From contig JBQTHI010000007.1 in the NCBI GenBank assembly GCA_052390035.1, positions 1 through 64,000 on the forward strand: a DNA stretch of 64,000 bases. The letters run 5' to 3'. Shown here piece after piece: positions 1-8,104 of the stretch. The notes under the pieces are model-generated. The model was not told the origin of the DNA and searched no databases. It worked only from the letters and a program-made list of their open reading frames with translations. Each line of letters starts with the position of its first letter. Position 1 is the stretch's first letter. Source of the stretch: JBQTHI01 sp052390035 (lineage in GTDB: Bacteria > Actinomycetota > Acidimicrobiia > Spongiisociales > ZC4RG35). The translations under genes were made by a program, and so were the position numbers.

Positions 1-2310
1 GACGGGATCGTTTTGCGGTTCCCCGATGCTGACACGGCCCCGGGCCTCGATGATCTCACCCTCGATCCCGAGGAGGTGCGGCCCCTCCTGGAAGAACACC
101 TGGCGGGCACTGCCCTCTTCGCCGGACGATTCCGGGAGGCGGCGGGACGGGCCTTGCTGCTGCCTCGTCGCCGGCCAGGCTCGCGCACCCCCCTGTGGCT
201 TCAGCGCCGCCGCGCCTCCGACCTCCTGGCGGTCGCCCGCGAATACCCATCCTTCCCGATGATCCTCGAGACCTACCGAGAAGTACTCACCGACGACTTC
301 GACCTCGCCAGCCTCGAAGAGGTGCTGACCGACATCCGGTCGCGCCGTATTCGGATAGTGGAGGTGGAGACAGCCACACCTTCCCCTTTTGCCTCATCGC
401 TCTTGTTCGCGTTCGTGGCGGCGTTCCTCTACGAAGCCGACACCCCAATGGCGGAGCGAAGGGCGGCCGCGCTCACCGTCGACCGCGACATGCTGCGCAG
501 CCTGCTCGGGGAAGGCGAACTGAGCGAGTTGATCTCGTCGGAGGTGTTGACGGCGGTCGAACTCGAGCTGCAGCGATTGACCCCGGAGCGCAAGGTTCGC
601 CGGGCTGACGACCTTCCGGACCTTCTGCGGTCACTTGGCCCCCTCACCCTCGAAGACATCGAAGTCCGCACCGAGGGCCTGTCCGAAATCTTCGCCACCC
701 TCAAAGACCTGGCGGCCGTCCACCGGATAATCCCCGTCCAGCTGGCCGGCCGTCAGACCTGGGCGGCGATCGAAGACGCCGGGCGGCTCCGCGACGCCCT
801 TGGTCTACAACCACCCCCCGGCGTGCCGTATGTGTTCCTCGAGCCGGTCGCCGACCCGCTAGGTGATGTTCTCTCCCGCTTCGCCCGAACCCGGGCGACC
901 TTCACATCGGAGGGCGCCGCATATTCGCTGGGTTTGCCCATCGCCGTAATAGACGCCGTCCTCGACCGGTTGGAACGGGTCGGACGCCTCGCCGCCGGTG
1001 TCTTCCGACCGGGGCATACCCGGGAATGGGTAGACCTGGATGTCCTCCGCCGGCTCAAGCGGCGGTCCCTGGCCACGCTCCGCAAGCAGATCGAACCAGT
1101 AGATGGCGCCGGGCTCGGCCGGTTCGCTCCAGTTTGGCAGCGGGCCACCGGCGAGCCGCCGCGGGGCAGGGCTGCCCTGGCCGAGGCGGTTCGCCGCCTG
1201 CAGGGGGTGGAACTGGCCGCCTCGGTGCTCGAGCGGGATGTGTTGTCCGCCCGGGTCGCTGAGCCCGCACCGATGCTCGATCAACTCATGCTCGAAGGCG
1301 AGGTGGTGTGGGCGGGGCGGGGGCCGCTGGGGGGCCGAGACGGCAAAGTCGCCCTGTACCTCCGCGCGCAGCTGCCCCTCCTCTGGTACCCACCCGATGG
1401 ACGAGCTCCTGACTCGGAACCACACGAGCGTTTGCGTCATCACCTGTCGAGCCGGGGCGCCTCCTTCTTTGCCGATCTTTACCAAGGAGTCGGTGGCGGC
1501 GATCCGGGGCTGGTGCTCGACTCCCTGTGGGACCTCGTCTGGGCCGGTGAAGTGACCAACGACACGATGGCGCCCCTCCGAGCCTTCTCAGGTTCTCGGG
1601 GAAGCCGAAGGGCCGTTTTGCCAGGGGGAGGCGGTCGCATTCCCCTCGGCTCAAGCTTTCCCGCTCACGCCGCAGGGCGATGGTCGTTGCTGTCGGCGTC
1701 CGGGGGCCAAACAGCCCTTCCCGAACCGACCCTTTCTGTTGCTGCCTGGGCCGAGTGCCTGCTCGATCGCCACGGCATCGTCTCCCGCTCCCACGTCACC
1801 GGAGAAGGGTTACCGGGAGGCTTCAGCGGCATTTATCCGGTGCTGAGTCGCCTCGAGGAGATCGGACGAGTCAGGCGAGGGTATTTCATCGAGGGCCTCG
1901 GTGGAGCCCAGTTCGCCCTGCCGGGAGCCGTCGACCGTCTACGTAGCACGGCCTCGACCGGCGTCGTCGGGCTGGCGGCCACCGATCCGGCCAACCCCTA
2001 TGGCGCTTCCCTTCCTTGGCCTGAGCCGGCTGAAGGGCGCCTGGCCCGGGCGGCGGGGAGCTATGTGTTTCTGGCCGAAGGGCGGCTCGCCGGTTATCTC
2101 GAACGGGGCGGCCGCCGCCTGACCATCCTCGACCCTGACCGGGACCTGGCAGGAGAGATGGCCCGCGAGCTGGCCGCCGTCGCCCGCCGCCAGCGACGAT
2201 TGACCGTGGAGCGGATCGGTGACACCCCCGCCACCGAGAGCAGCCTCGCACCTGCCCTCACCGAATGGGGCTTCGTCCCGGCGGTGCGCGGCCTCACCTT
2301 TCGCGGTTGA
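1..2310 (+). CDS. lhr: Lhr-family ATP-dependent helicase, C-terminal part (5' end outside window)
   Basis: The reading frame is open from the first base, so the start lies upstream; 769 residues are visible. This is the region after the helicase core of Lhr (large helicase-related), a 3'-5' DNA or RNA:DNA translocase linked to DNA repair in actinobacteria. Lhr-like blocks include LWLQRRRASDLLAVA and YPSFPMILETYREVL early on, the LRRLKRRSLATLRKQIEPV block mid-protein, and the C-terminal stretch with GYFIEGLGGAQFALPG and ATDPANPYG. Winged-helix and Lhr-CTD domains are therefore present. The helicase motifs (Walker A and DExH) are not in the window, so activity cannot be judged here. The next gene starts 22 nt downstream with its own promoter-like hexamer. 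Confidence 0.88.
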   Translation, partial: DGIVLRFPDADTAPGLDDLTLDPEEVRPLLEEHLAGTALFAGRFREAAGRALLLPRRRPGSRTPLWLQRRRASDLLAVAREYPSFPMILETYREVLTDDFDLASLEEVLTDIRSRRIRIVEVETATPSPFASSLLFAFVAAFLYEADTPMAERRAAALTVDRDMLRSLLGEGELSELISSEVLTAVELELQRLTPERKVRRADDLPDLLRSLGPLTLEDIEVRTEGLSEIFATLKDLAAVHRIIPVQLAGRQTWAAIEDAGRLRDALGLQPPPGVPYVFLEPVADPLGDVLSRFARTRATFTSEGAAYSLGLPIAVIDAVLDRLERVGRLAAGVFRPGHTREWVDLDVLRRLKRRSLATLRKQIEPVDGAGLGRFAPVWQRATGEPPRGRAALAEAVRRLQGVELAASVLERDVLSARVAEPAPMLDQLMLEGEVVWAGRGPLGGRDGKVALYLRAQLPLLWYPPDGRAPDSEPHERLRHHLSSRGASFFADLYQGVGGGDPGLVLDSLWDLVWAGEVTNDTMAPLRAFSGSRGSRRAVLPGGGGRIPLGSSFPAHAAGRWSLLSASGGQTALPEPTLSVAAWAECLLDRHGIVSRSHVTGEGLPGGFSGIYPVLSRLEEIGRVRRGYFIEGLGGAQFALPGAVDRLRSTASTGVVGLAATDPANPYGASLPWPEPAEGRLARAAGSYVFLAEGRLAGYLERGGRRLTILDPDRDLAGEMARELAAVARRQRRLTVERIGDTPATESSLAPALTEWGFVPAVRGLTFRG

Positions 2311-2318
2311 TCCGGCCT

Positions 2319-2324
2319 TACCCT
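2319..2324 (+). promoter_or_regulatory. Candidate -10 (TACCCT) for leaderless DUF4032 mRNA
   Basis: TACCCT followed by 7 nt and then the GTG start, with no Shine-Dalgarno in between. It sits in the short gap after lhr. Confidence 0.5.
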
Positions 2325-2331
2325 TCCGCCG

Positions 2332-3528
2332 GTGACTGCCAAGCTGACCATCAGGCCCGGCCACCCCAACTTTCTCGATCTGCCGTGGGAAAAGCCGCTC
2401 GCCGATTGGTCGGTTCCGCATCTGCTCGACCTACCGAAGGGCATCAGTCGTCACGAGGTGCGGTTTGTCTCCTATCCGGCCGGCCTCTATGTCATAAAGG
2501 AGTTGGCCCTTCTTCCGGCCCGCAACGACTATTCGGTCCTCCGTGCCCTCGAAGCCGTCGGGGCACCGGCCGTGGTCGCAGTTGGTCTGGTGGAGGACCG
2601 GGCGATCGACCCCACGGAGGAGGCTTCGGCTGCACTGATCACCGCCTATGAGCGGTTCTCCTTCTCCTATCGAGAGATGCTGGCCGGCCATGGCTTTGGC
2701 CCTCGGCGGAATCAGATGCTCGACGCCTTTGCCGGGCTCCTCGTCGAGCTTCATCTGGCCGGCTGCTTCTGGGGCGACTGCAGCCTCTCCAACGTCCTCT
2801 ATCGGTTCGATGCCGAGACGATCGACACCATCATGGTCGACGCCGAAACGGCCCAGATGGTCACCGGCGACCTGAGCGATGGTCGCCGTCTCGAAGACGT
2901 AGAGATCATGATCGAGAACGTTGCCGGGGGGATGGCCGATATCGCGGCCGAGGCGGCGGTCGACATTGACCAAGCCGACTTGGATCTCGGACTTGACATC
3001 GCCGAGCGTTACCGGAATCTTTGGTCGGAGGTGCGCCGGGCCGAAACGATTCGGAGCGATGAGCGGTATCGAATAACCGAGCGGATTGAACGGATCAACC
3101 GGCTCGGATTCGACGTCGATGAGGTGGATCTGGTCCCATCCGTCGACGACACGGCCGAGCTAATGATCAAGGTGAAGGTGGGCGGCCGTAACTTCCACGC
3201 CAACCGCCTGAAATCTCTAACCGGTATCGACGCCTTGGAGAATCAGGCGAGGGCGATACTTTCAGACGTCCTCTACTACTCCGCCCGTCTCGGCGGAATG
3301 TCGCCGACCGGGAAGGCGACACACGCCATCCGTTGGCGGGTCGGTGAGTTCGAACCGGTGCTGGCCCGCCTGGCTTCGACCAAGGGGGTTCACGACCCGG
3401 TCCAGGCCTATTGCGACCTTCTCAACCACCGGTACCTCCTGGCGTCGTCATTGCAACGCGACGTCACCACCGAGGAGGCGTTCGAAGATTGGGTGGCGGC
3501 AGGACGACCCGGATACCCACTGGGATGA
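2332..3528 (+). CDS. DUF4032 protein with kinase-like fold
   Basis: A 398-residue protein from a GTG start. It resembles actinobacterial DUF4032 proteins, which carry a lipopolysaccharide-kinase/protein-kinase-like N-terminal half. K56 (VIKELA), a catalytic-loop-like WGDCSLSNVLY at 147-157 with D149 and N154, and D170 (MVDAE) could be the kinase Lys, catalytic Asp and metal-binding Asp; I infer this from spacing. The C-terminal half (about 250-398) matches nothing I know. The substrate is unknown. The start is supported by a TACCCT hexamer ending 7 nt upstream, which implies a leaderless transcript separate from lhr. Confidence 0.7.
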   Translation: MTAKLTIRPGHPNFLDLPWEKPLADWSVPHLLDLPKGISRHEVRFVSYPAGLYVIKELALLPARNDYSVLRALEAVGAPAVVAVGLVEDRAIDPTEEASAALITAYERFSFSYREMLAGHGFGPRRNQMLDAFAGLLVELHLAGCFWGDCSLSNVLYRFDAETIDTIMVDAETAQMVTGDLSDGRRLEDVEIMIENVAGGMADIAAEAAVDIDQADLDLGLDIAERYRNLWSEVRRAETIRSDERYRITERIERINRLGFDVDEVDLVPSVDDTAELMIKVKVGGRNFHANRLKSLTGIDALENQARAILSDVLYYSARLGGMSPTGKATHAIRWRVGEFEPVLARLASTKGVHDPVQAYCDLLNHRYLLASSLQRDVTTEEAFEDWVAAGRPGYPLG

Positions 3529-3531
3529 ACG

Positions 3532-3645
3532 TCATCGTACCTTGACGTTGGCCGCCTTCTTCTCCCGCTTGGCCTGCCGTTTCTCTTTGGGGGTTTTGGC
3601 GGCAGGCCGCTTGGTGTTTTTACCGCCCTTGTCCTTGTTACCCAT
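3532..3645 (-). CDS. Small lysine-rich basic protein (37 aa)
   Basis: A 37-residue frame running from ATG at 3645 to TGA at 3532. It begins MGNKDKGGKNTKR and is rich in Lys/Arg, with a KEKRQAKREKK core likely to form a charged helix. A clear Shine-Dalgarno, GGAGG, lies about 8 nt upstream. It starts 20 nt after the histidine kinase stop on the same strand, so it may be the last gene of that operon. Very short Lys-rich proteins starting with a GNKDKG-like motif occur in other actinobacteria, to my recollection. A nucleic-acid or ribosome role is only a guess from charge. It ends 3 nt beyond the convergent DUF4032 stop. Confidence 0.6.
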   Translation of the reverse strand: MGNKDKGGKNTKRPAAKTPKEKRQAKREKKAANVKVR

Positions 3646-3665
3646 CGGTGAGTCCTCCGTTGCCG

Positions 3666-4832
3666 TCAGGCACAGGGTAGGGCGAATCTGACTCGGCCGC
3701 CGGGGCCATCGTCGATGGCGATGCTCCCACCGTGCGCTTCGACGATGCCTTTGGCGATGGCCAGGCCCAACCCCGCCCCTCCCGAATCACGGCTCCTGGC
3801 GGCATCCGCCCTGACGAACCGATCGAAGGCCCGAGATCTCAGCCCTTCCTCGAAGCCGGGGCCTTGGTCGATCACCACTGTTTCGACCCGCCCATCGCAA
3901 CGTGCCAGCTCGACTCTCACCTCGCCGGCCTCGGGGCTGTGGCGAACCGCGTTCATGAGCAGGTTGCGGAACACCCGTCCGAGGGCGGTCGGATCGCCCA
4001 TGACGCCAACATGACCCGGGGCCTCGACCACCAAATGCACCCGGCGCTCCGCCGCCGCCGGCGCCACCGCTTCCACCGCCTCGTCGGCAAGCTCGGCCAG
4101 GTCGATGGCGATCGGTGACACTTCGAGACGCCCCGCCTCGATCCTCGACAAGAGGAAGAGGCTGTCGACCAGGTGCCGAAGGTACTCCAGATCTTTGGCC
4201 ATCCCTCGCAAGTACGAGGCTGGGTCATCGGCGATCCCATCTTGAAGAGCCTCCACAGCCGCTTGCATCGATGACAGCGGGGTGCGGAGATCGTGTCCTA
4301 TGGCGACCAGCAGCTGCCGTCTCTCGTCCTCTGACGCCGCCAGTTGGGACACCATCTGATCGAAGGCTCGAGCTGCCGTTCCCAGCTCATCGCCGCGGCC
4401 GATGCCGGTCCGGACGCTGAGATCTCCGGCCGCCACCCGCCCGGCAGTGTCGGAGAGCCTGGCCAGATCGCTGGTGAGGGGCCGAGCCACCGCCCCGGCC
4501 AGCACCCCGCCGAGGCCGACTCCCAACAAGAGTGCTACCAGCACCAGATACAGGTCGTGTTTCTCGATGAACATGGACAGGGCCGACACCGCCACCACCC
4601 CACCGGTTATCGCCACCGCCCCAAAGGCAACAAGGCGCAAGCTGGTCCTCAACGAACGAAGACTGCCGGTCACGCGCAAGGCGAAGAGAGCCGTCGCGAA
4701 CGTCGCCGCAGCCATCAAACCGAAGACGAGGTAGAGACGGCCGCGGTCCGGAGCGGTGAGATTCATGGCGAGCTCCGCCACCGAGAGGCCCGCCGCCAGC
4801 ACCACGATCACCGCCCATGCGAGGGTTTTCAT
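3666..4832 (-). CDS. Membrane sensor histidine kinase
   Basis: A 388-residue kinase. Four probable membrane helices (about 5-25, 33-53, 67-89, 94-116) with almost no extracytoplasmic domain are followed by HAMP (about 117-168), HisKA with the AIGHDLRTPL H-box (H180), and HATPase with N-box RNLLMNAVRHSP, G-box DQGPGF and a GGAGLGLAI lid. The compact sensor suggests it senses an intramembrane or membrane-state signal. ATG at 4832 overlaps the response regulator stop as ATGA, so the pair is translationally coupled. The frame stays open upstream to 4970, but that stretch lies inside the regulator gene and is not homologous to kinases. Confidence 0.9.
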   Translation of the reverse strand: MKTLAWAVIVVLAAGLSVAELAMNLTAPDRGRLYLVFGLMAAATFATALFALRVTGSLRSLRTSLRLVAFGAVAITGGVVAVSALSMFIEKHDLYLVLVALLLGVGLGGVLAGAVARPLTSDLARLSDTAGRVAAGDLSVRTGIGRGDELGTAARAFDQMVSQLAASEDERRQLLVAIGHDLRTPLSSMQAAVEALQDGIADDPASYLRGMAKDLEYLRHLVDSLFLLSRIEAGRLEVSPIAIDLAELADEAVEAVAPAAAERRVHLVVEAPGHVGVMGDPTALGRVFRNLLMNAVRHSPEAGEVRVELARCDGRVETVVIDQGPGFEEGLRSRAFDRFVRADAARSRDSGGAGLGLAIAKGIVEAHGGSIAIDDGPGGRVRFALPCA

Positions 4833-5524
4833 GGCTCGAACCGGTACCCGATCCCCCAAACCGTCATGACCCAACGAGGAGCCTGGGGAAACTTCTCGAT
4901 CTTCTGACGGACCCGTCTGACATGCACCGTCACGGTTGCAGGGTCCTGCCACTCGGGCGATGAGCCCCATACCTGTTCAAGCAGCTCTCCCCGGCTGAAA
5001 ACCGTCGGCGCATGGCTGGCCAGGTACCAGAGCAGGTCGAACTCCCGGGCGGTCAGGTCCACGGACCTCCCCCCTACCAGCACCTCCCGGCTGGCGGGGC
5101 GGATCTCCAAGTCATCAAAGGTGAGCGCCGCCACGCCCGGCTTCGGTATCGACCTCCGCATGACCGAACGCACCCGGGCCACCAATTCTCGGGGAGAGAA
5201 CGGCTTCACCACGTAGTCGTCAGCTCCCAGCTCAAGGCCCGAAACCCGGTCCGACTCCTCCGCCCGGGCGGTGAGGAGGATGACCGGCAGGCCGCCATCG
5301 CGACGTATCAGCCCGAGAAAATCGATGCCCGACATCCCCGGCAGCATCAGATCGAGCACCACCAGATCGGGCTTGAACTCGTCCAAGTACTGCCTGGCGG
5401 TGAGGCCGTCGGCGGCCGTCCTCACCCGGTAACCGTCGCGGGTGAGGTAGCCGGCAACCACTTCGCGTACCCTCGGCTCGTCATCGACTACGAGTATTCG
5501 TGCTCCTTCCGCGTTCGTTTCCAC
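4829..5524 (-). CDS. OmpR/PhoB-family response regulator
   Basis: A 231-residue regulator with a receiver domain (about 9-125). It has the acidic pair in VVDDE, phospho-acceptor D58 in VVLDLMLPG, a Thr in LLTA and Lys in VVKPFSP. A C-terminal winged helix (about 138-229) ends in the typical VWGIGYRFEP. It is first in an operon with the downstream kinase. I chose GTG at 5524 because the receiver homology begins just after it and a TAGCAT hexamer ends 8 nt upstream. The frame stays open much further upstream, but only as antisense of the FAS1 gene. The divergent neighbour is the FAS1 lipoprotein, a plausible target. Confidence 0.88.
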   Translation of the reverse strand: METNAEGARILVVDDEPRVREVVAGYLTRDGYRVRTAADGLTARQYLDEFKPDLVVLDLMLPGMSGIDFLGLIRRDGGLPVILLTARAEESDRVSGLELGADDYVVKPFSPRELVARVRSVMRRSIPKPGVAALTFDDLEIRPASREVLVGGRSVDLTAREFDLLWYLASHAPTVFSRGELLEQVWGSSPEWQDPATVTVHVRRVRQKIEKFPQAPRWVMTVWGIGYRFEP

Positions 5525-5532
5525 CGCCGGTG

Positions 5533-5538
5533 ATGCTA
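5533..5538 (-). promoter_or_regulatory. Candidate -10 (TAGCAT) for leaderless response regulator mRNA
   Basis: TAGCAT on the minus strand, 8 nt before the GTG at 5524. It lies in the 141-bp divergent intergenic region shared with the FAS1 lipoprotein gene, which otherwise shows no obvious repeats. Confidence 0.45.
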
Positions 5539-5665
5539 CGACGTGCCGGCCGCCGGCAATCTTTCGCGGTTGTGAAGAGACCGTTAAGAGTCGAGAAACA
5601 CCGGCCGTGAAGGATCCGAAGGGTCGTACCTTGAACGGGATCACAACCGAAAGAGGAGATCCAAC

Positions 5666-6217
5666 GTGACCGTACGACGCCCGGCGACAATCCTGACTGG
5701 TCTGCTGCTCGTTTTGGCCGCATGCGGGGACGCCGCCACCACTACCGCTCCGCCGACCCCCACTTCTGCGGTTCCGGCTACCACAGAAGCCATGGGAGAC
5801 GTGCTCGAGGTGGCGGCCGTCGAAGGTGATCTCAATACTTTCCTGGCCGCGCTCGAAGCGGCCGGCATCATGGAGGACTTCCACGGAGACGGACCCTTTA
5901 CCCTGTTCATCCCCACCGACGCAGCCTTCGCCGCCTATTTGGACGAGGCGGGCATGAGCCAGGCAGAGGTCTTCGCCGGTGCCGAGATGCTCCAGGCCAT
6001 CCTCAACTACCACATCGTCAACATGGCGGAGGACAGCGAGATGGTGATGGGGATGGCCGGCCAATCGTTTACCACTGCCAGCGGGCAGCCCCTCCAAGTG
6101 ACCGTTGAAGGTGAAACGGTGATGATCGGCGAAGCGACGATCGAGCGCTACGACCTGCACGCCTCGAACGGAGTCATCCACGTTATCGACACCGTGCTGA
6201 TGCCCCCGGAGGCGTAA
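5666..6217 (+). CDS. FAS1 (fasciclin)-domain lipoprotein
   Basis: A 183-residue secreted lipoprotein. Residues 1-20 form a lipoprotein signal with lipobox LAAC and C20 as the lipidated residue. A Thr/Pro/Ala-rich linker (about 21-42) follows, then one FAS1 domain (about 45-180) with the FTLFIPTDAAFA and LNYHIV blocks and the terminal NGVIHVIDTVLMP. Single-FAS1 secreted proteins are usually adhesins or cell-surface proteins (family knowledge, MPT70-like). The GTG start is supported by an AGAGGAG ribosome binding site about 8 nt upstream. It is divergent from the two-component operon. Confidence 0.88.
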   Translation: MTVRRPATILTGLLLVLAACGDAATTTAPPTPTSAVPATTEAMGDVLEVAAVEGDLNTFLAALEAAGIMEDFHGDGPFTLFIPTDAAFAAYLDEAGMSQAEVFAGAEMLQAILNYHIVNMAEDSEMVMGMAGQSFTTASGQPLQVTVEGETVMIGEATIERYDLHASNGVIHVIDTVLMPPEA

Positions 6218-6223
6218 GCCGAC

Positions 6224-8104
6224 CTAGGCGTTGACGGTCTGGGTTGAAGGTTCGAGCAGGTCGTAGGTGGTGCTGCGTCGGGCAGGTCGGCGGGCGGCTT
6301 TGGTTATCACATCGACGAACTGCTCGGGGCTGACCTCCTGGCCGTGCTCGGCCCCGGCCGAGCGGGTGATTATCTCCCCCATCAAGGTGCCGCCGAGATC
6401 GTTACAGCCGGCCTCCAAGAGGCGGGCGCCGCCGTCAAGCCCGAGCTTTACCCAGGATGCCTGAATGTTGGGTATCAATCCATCAAAGGCGATGCGGGCG
6501 ATGGCGTGCACCAGCACGACCTCGTCCCAGGTGGGACCCGGCCGGGAAAGGCCTCGCAGATAGATCGGCGCTCCCATGTGAACGAAGGGAAGCGGCACAA
6601 ACTCGGTGAACCCCCCGGTACGCCGTTGGATCGCCCTGATCACCTCGAGGTGGTTGGCCCAGGCTGAGGGATGATCGATGTGCCCGAACATGAGGGTGGC
6701 GGTGGCCCGCAACCCCAACTGGTGGGCGGTGATCATCACCTCCGCCCACTGGGATGTACGGATCTTGTCGGGACAGAGAAAACGTCGCACCGAGTCGTCG
6801 AGCACCTCGGCCGCGGTCCCTGGAAGGCTTCCCAAACCCGCGTCCCTTAGGCGGGTCAAAAACGAACGGACGGACAGGCCCAGAGTCTGGGCGCCCTGCC
6901 AGACCTCGAGGGGCGTGAAGCCATGAATGTGCATGCCGGGCAGCCGGGCCTTGATTGCTTCCACGACTTCGAGGTAGAAATCGCCTGTGAAATCGGGATG
7001 AATCCCCCCTTGCAGGGTGACTTCGGTGGCTCCCCGGTCCCAAGCCTCCTGGGCCAAACCCACGATGCCCTCGAGGGGTATGAGGTAGGGCTCCTCACGC
7101 AGGTTGAGGCTGCGGGGCCCTTTGGAAAAGGCGCAGAACCCGCAGCGGAAATAACATTGGTTCGTGTAGTTGATGTTGCGGTTGATGACGTAGGTGACGG
7201 TGTCGCCGACGGAATCGGCCCGCAGCTGGTCGGCCGTCCAGGCGATAGCGTCGACCTGGGCACTGCGGGCACCGAACAGCCTCTCGACCTCGTCCCGGCT
7301 GGGGGGCGAGCCTTGGAGCGAACGCTCGAGAATCGGACCAAGATCGTCGGCTGCCTCCAATGCGGAGGGGCCCGCCCCCTCCATCCACGCCTTGTCCGTC
7401 CATTGCGCCGAGAGCCGGTTTTTCGGAACCGGCACCGCCAGGTTTCGACCGGGCGCCCAATCGACCCGGGGGCGCACCGCTCCCGAGCCGTCGACCTGGT
7501 GGAGCCAAGCGGAGAAAGTCTCTTTGCTGAAAGCCTCCCGCACCTCGTCAATCGGAACGCCGAGCGGTAGGGCGCTACGTTCGACCAGGATGAACGGTGA
7601 CAGGACCTTCCGGAGTTCGGCGATGGCCTCGGTGTCCCAATCGCGGAGCAAGAGATCGGTGGCACCGGCCTCGACCGCCGCCCTTGCCTGGGCATTGTCG
7701 TCGACAAAGACCGACACCTGCGAGGTGATGCCTGGCAACCCACACAACGCGGCCATCTCACCAACCCGGCTGCGCGGAGAGCGGACAAAACGAGCCCCGG
7801 TCCGAGCCAGCGCATCGAGCACCGACTCCCTCGACTCGCTTCCGGCGTCGACGGTGAGCCGCCAGCCGGAGACGTCAGCGGTCAGGGCGTCGGCGGGCCG
7901 CAAGATCCATGCGGCTACCGGGCCGCGGTCGCCGTTCGGCGGGGCGGCCGCGGTCAGTAGCAAGCCATCAGAGGCAGCCGCACGCGCCTCTGCATCGGTG
8001 GGCGCCTCCATCTCCAAGACGGTGGTGCCCTCTCGCCACCTGCTGGTGGCGGTCAGTTGGCCGATGGTTGCAGTCGGGCGCAGACGGCAGAACGTGACGA
8101 TCAA
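6224..8104 (-). CDS. cofH: FO synthase subunit 2 (CofH) with unusual N-terminal domain
   Basis: CofH is the radical-SAM enzyme that joins 5-amino-6-ribitylaminouracil and tyrosine to make the intermediate CofG converts to FO, the deazaflavin core of F420. From a TTG start at 8104 it is 626 residues. The canonical CofH region begins near residue 255; its 4Fe-4S motif is C317-X3-C321-X2-C324 (CYFRCGFC), preceded by NRNINYTNQ. Residues 1 to about 235 are an extra domain I do not recognise, alpha/beta in pattern, with a GATDLLLRDWD-like strand-helix. TTG overlaps the cofG stop as TTGA. An alternative ATG lies at 8149, inside cofG. Confidence 0.85.
   Translation of the reverse strand: MIVTFCRLRPTATIGQLTATSRWREGTTVLEMEAPTDAEARAAASDGLLLTAAAPPNGDRGPVAAWILRPADALTADVSGWRLTVDAGSESRESVLDALARTGARFVRSPRSRVGEMAALCGLPGITSQVSVFVDDNAQARAAVEAGATDLLLRDWDTEAIAELRKVLSPFILVERSALPLGVPIDEVREAFSKETFSAWLHQVDGSGAVRPRVDWAPGRNLAVPVPKNRLSAQWTDKAWMEGAGPSALEAADDLGPILERSLQGSPPSRDEVERLFGARSAQVDAIAWTADQLRADSVGDTVTYVINRNINYTNQCYFRCGFCAFSKGPRSLNLREEPYLIPLEGIVGLAQEAWDRGATEVTLQGGIHPDFTGDFYLEVVEAIKARLPGMHIHGFTPLEVWQGAQTLGLSVRSFLTRLRDAGLGSLPGTAAEVLDDSVRRFLCPDKIRTSQWAEVMITAHQLGLRATATLMFGHIDHPSAWANHLEVIRAIQRRTGGFTEFVPLPFVHMGAPIYLRGLSRPGPTWDEVVLVHAIARIAFDGLIPNIQASWVKLGLDGGARLLEAGCNDLGGTLMGEIITRSAGAEHGQEVSPEQFVDVITKAARRPARRSTTYDLLEPSTQTVNA

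Noticed and set aside
5525..6181. Open frame extending the response regulator N-terminus by more than 200 residues.
   Set aside because: It is antisense to the FAS1 gene, has no receiver-domain homology, and the GTG at 5524 has a good -10 hexamer.
6218..6223. Possible terminator between FAS1 lipoprotein and cofH.
   Set aside because: The genes converge 6 bp apart and no stem with a T-run is visible.
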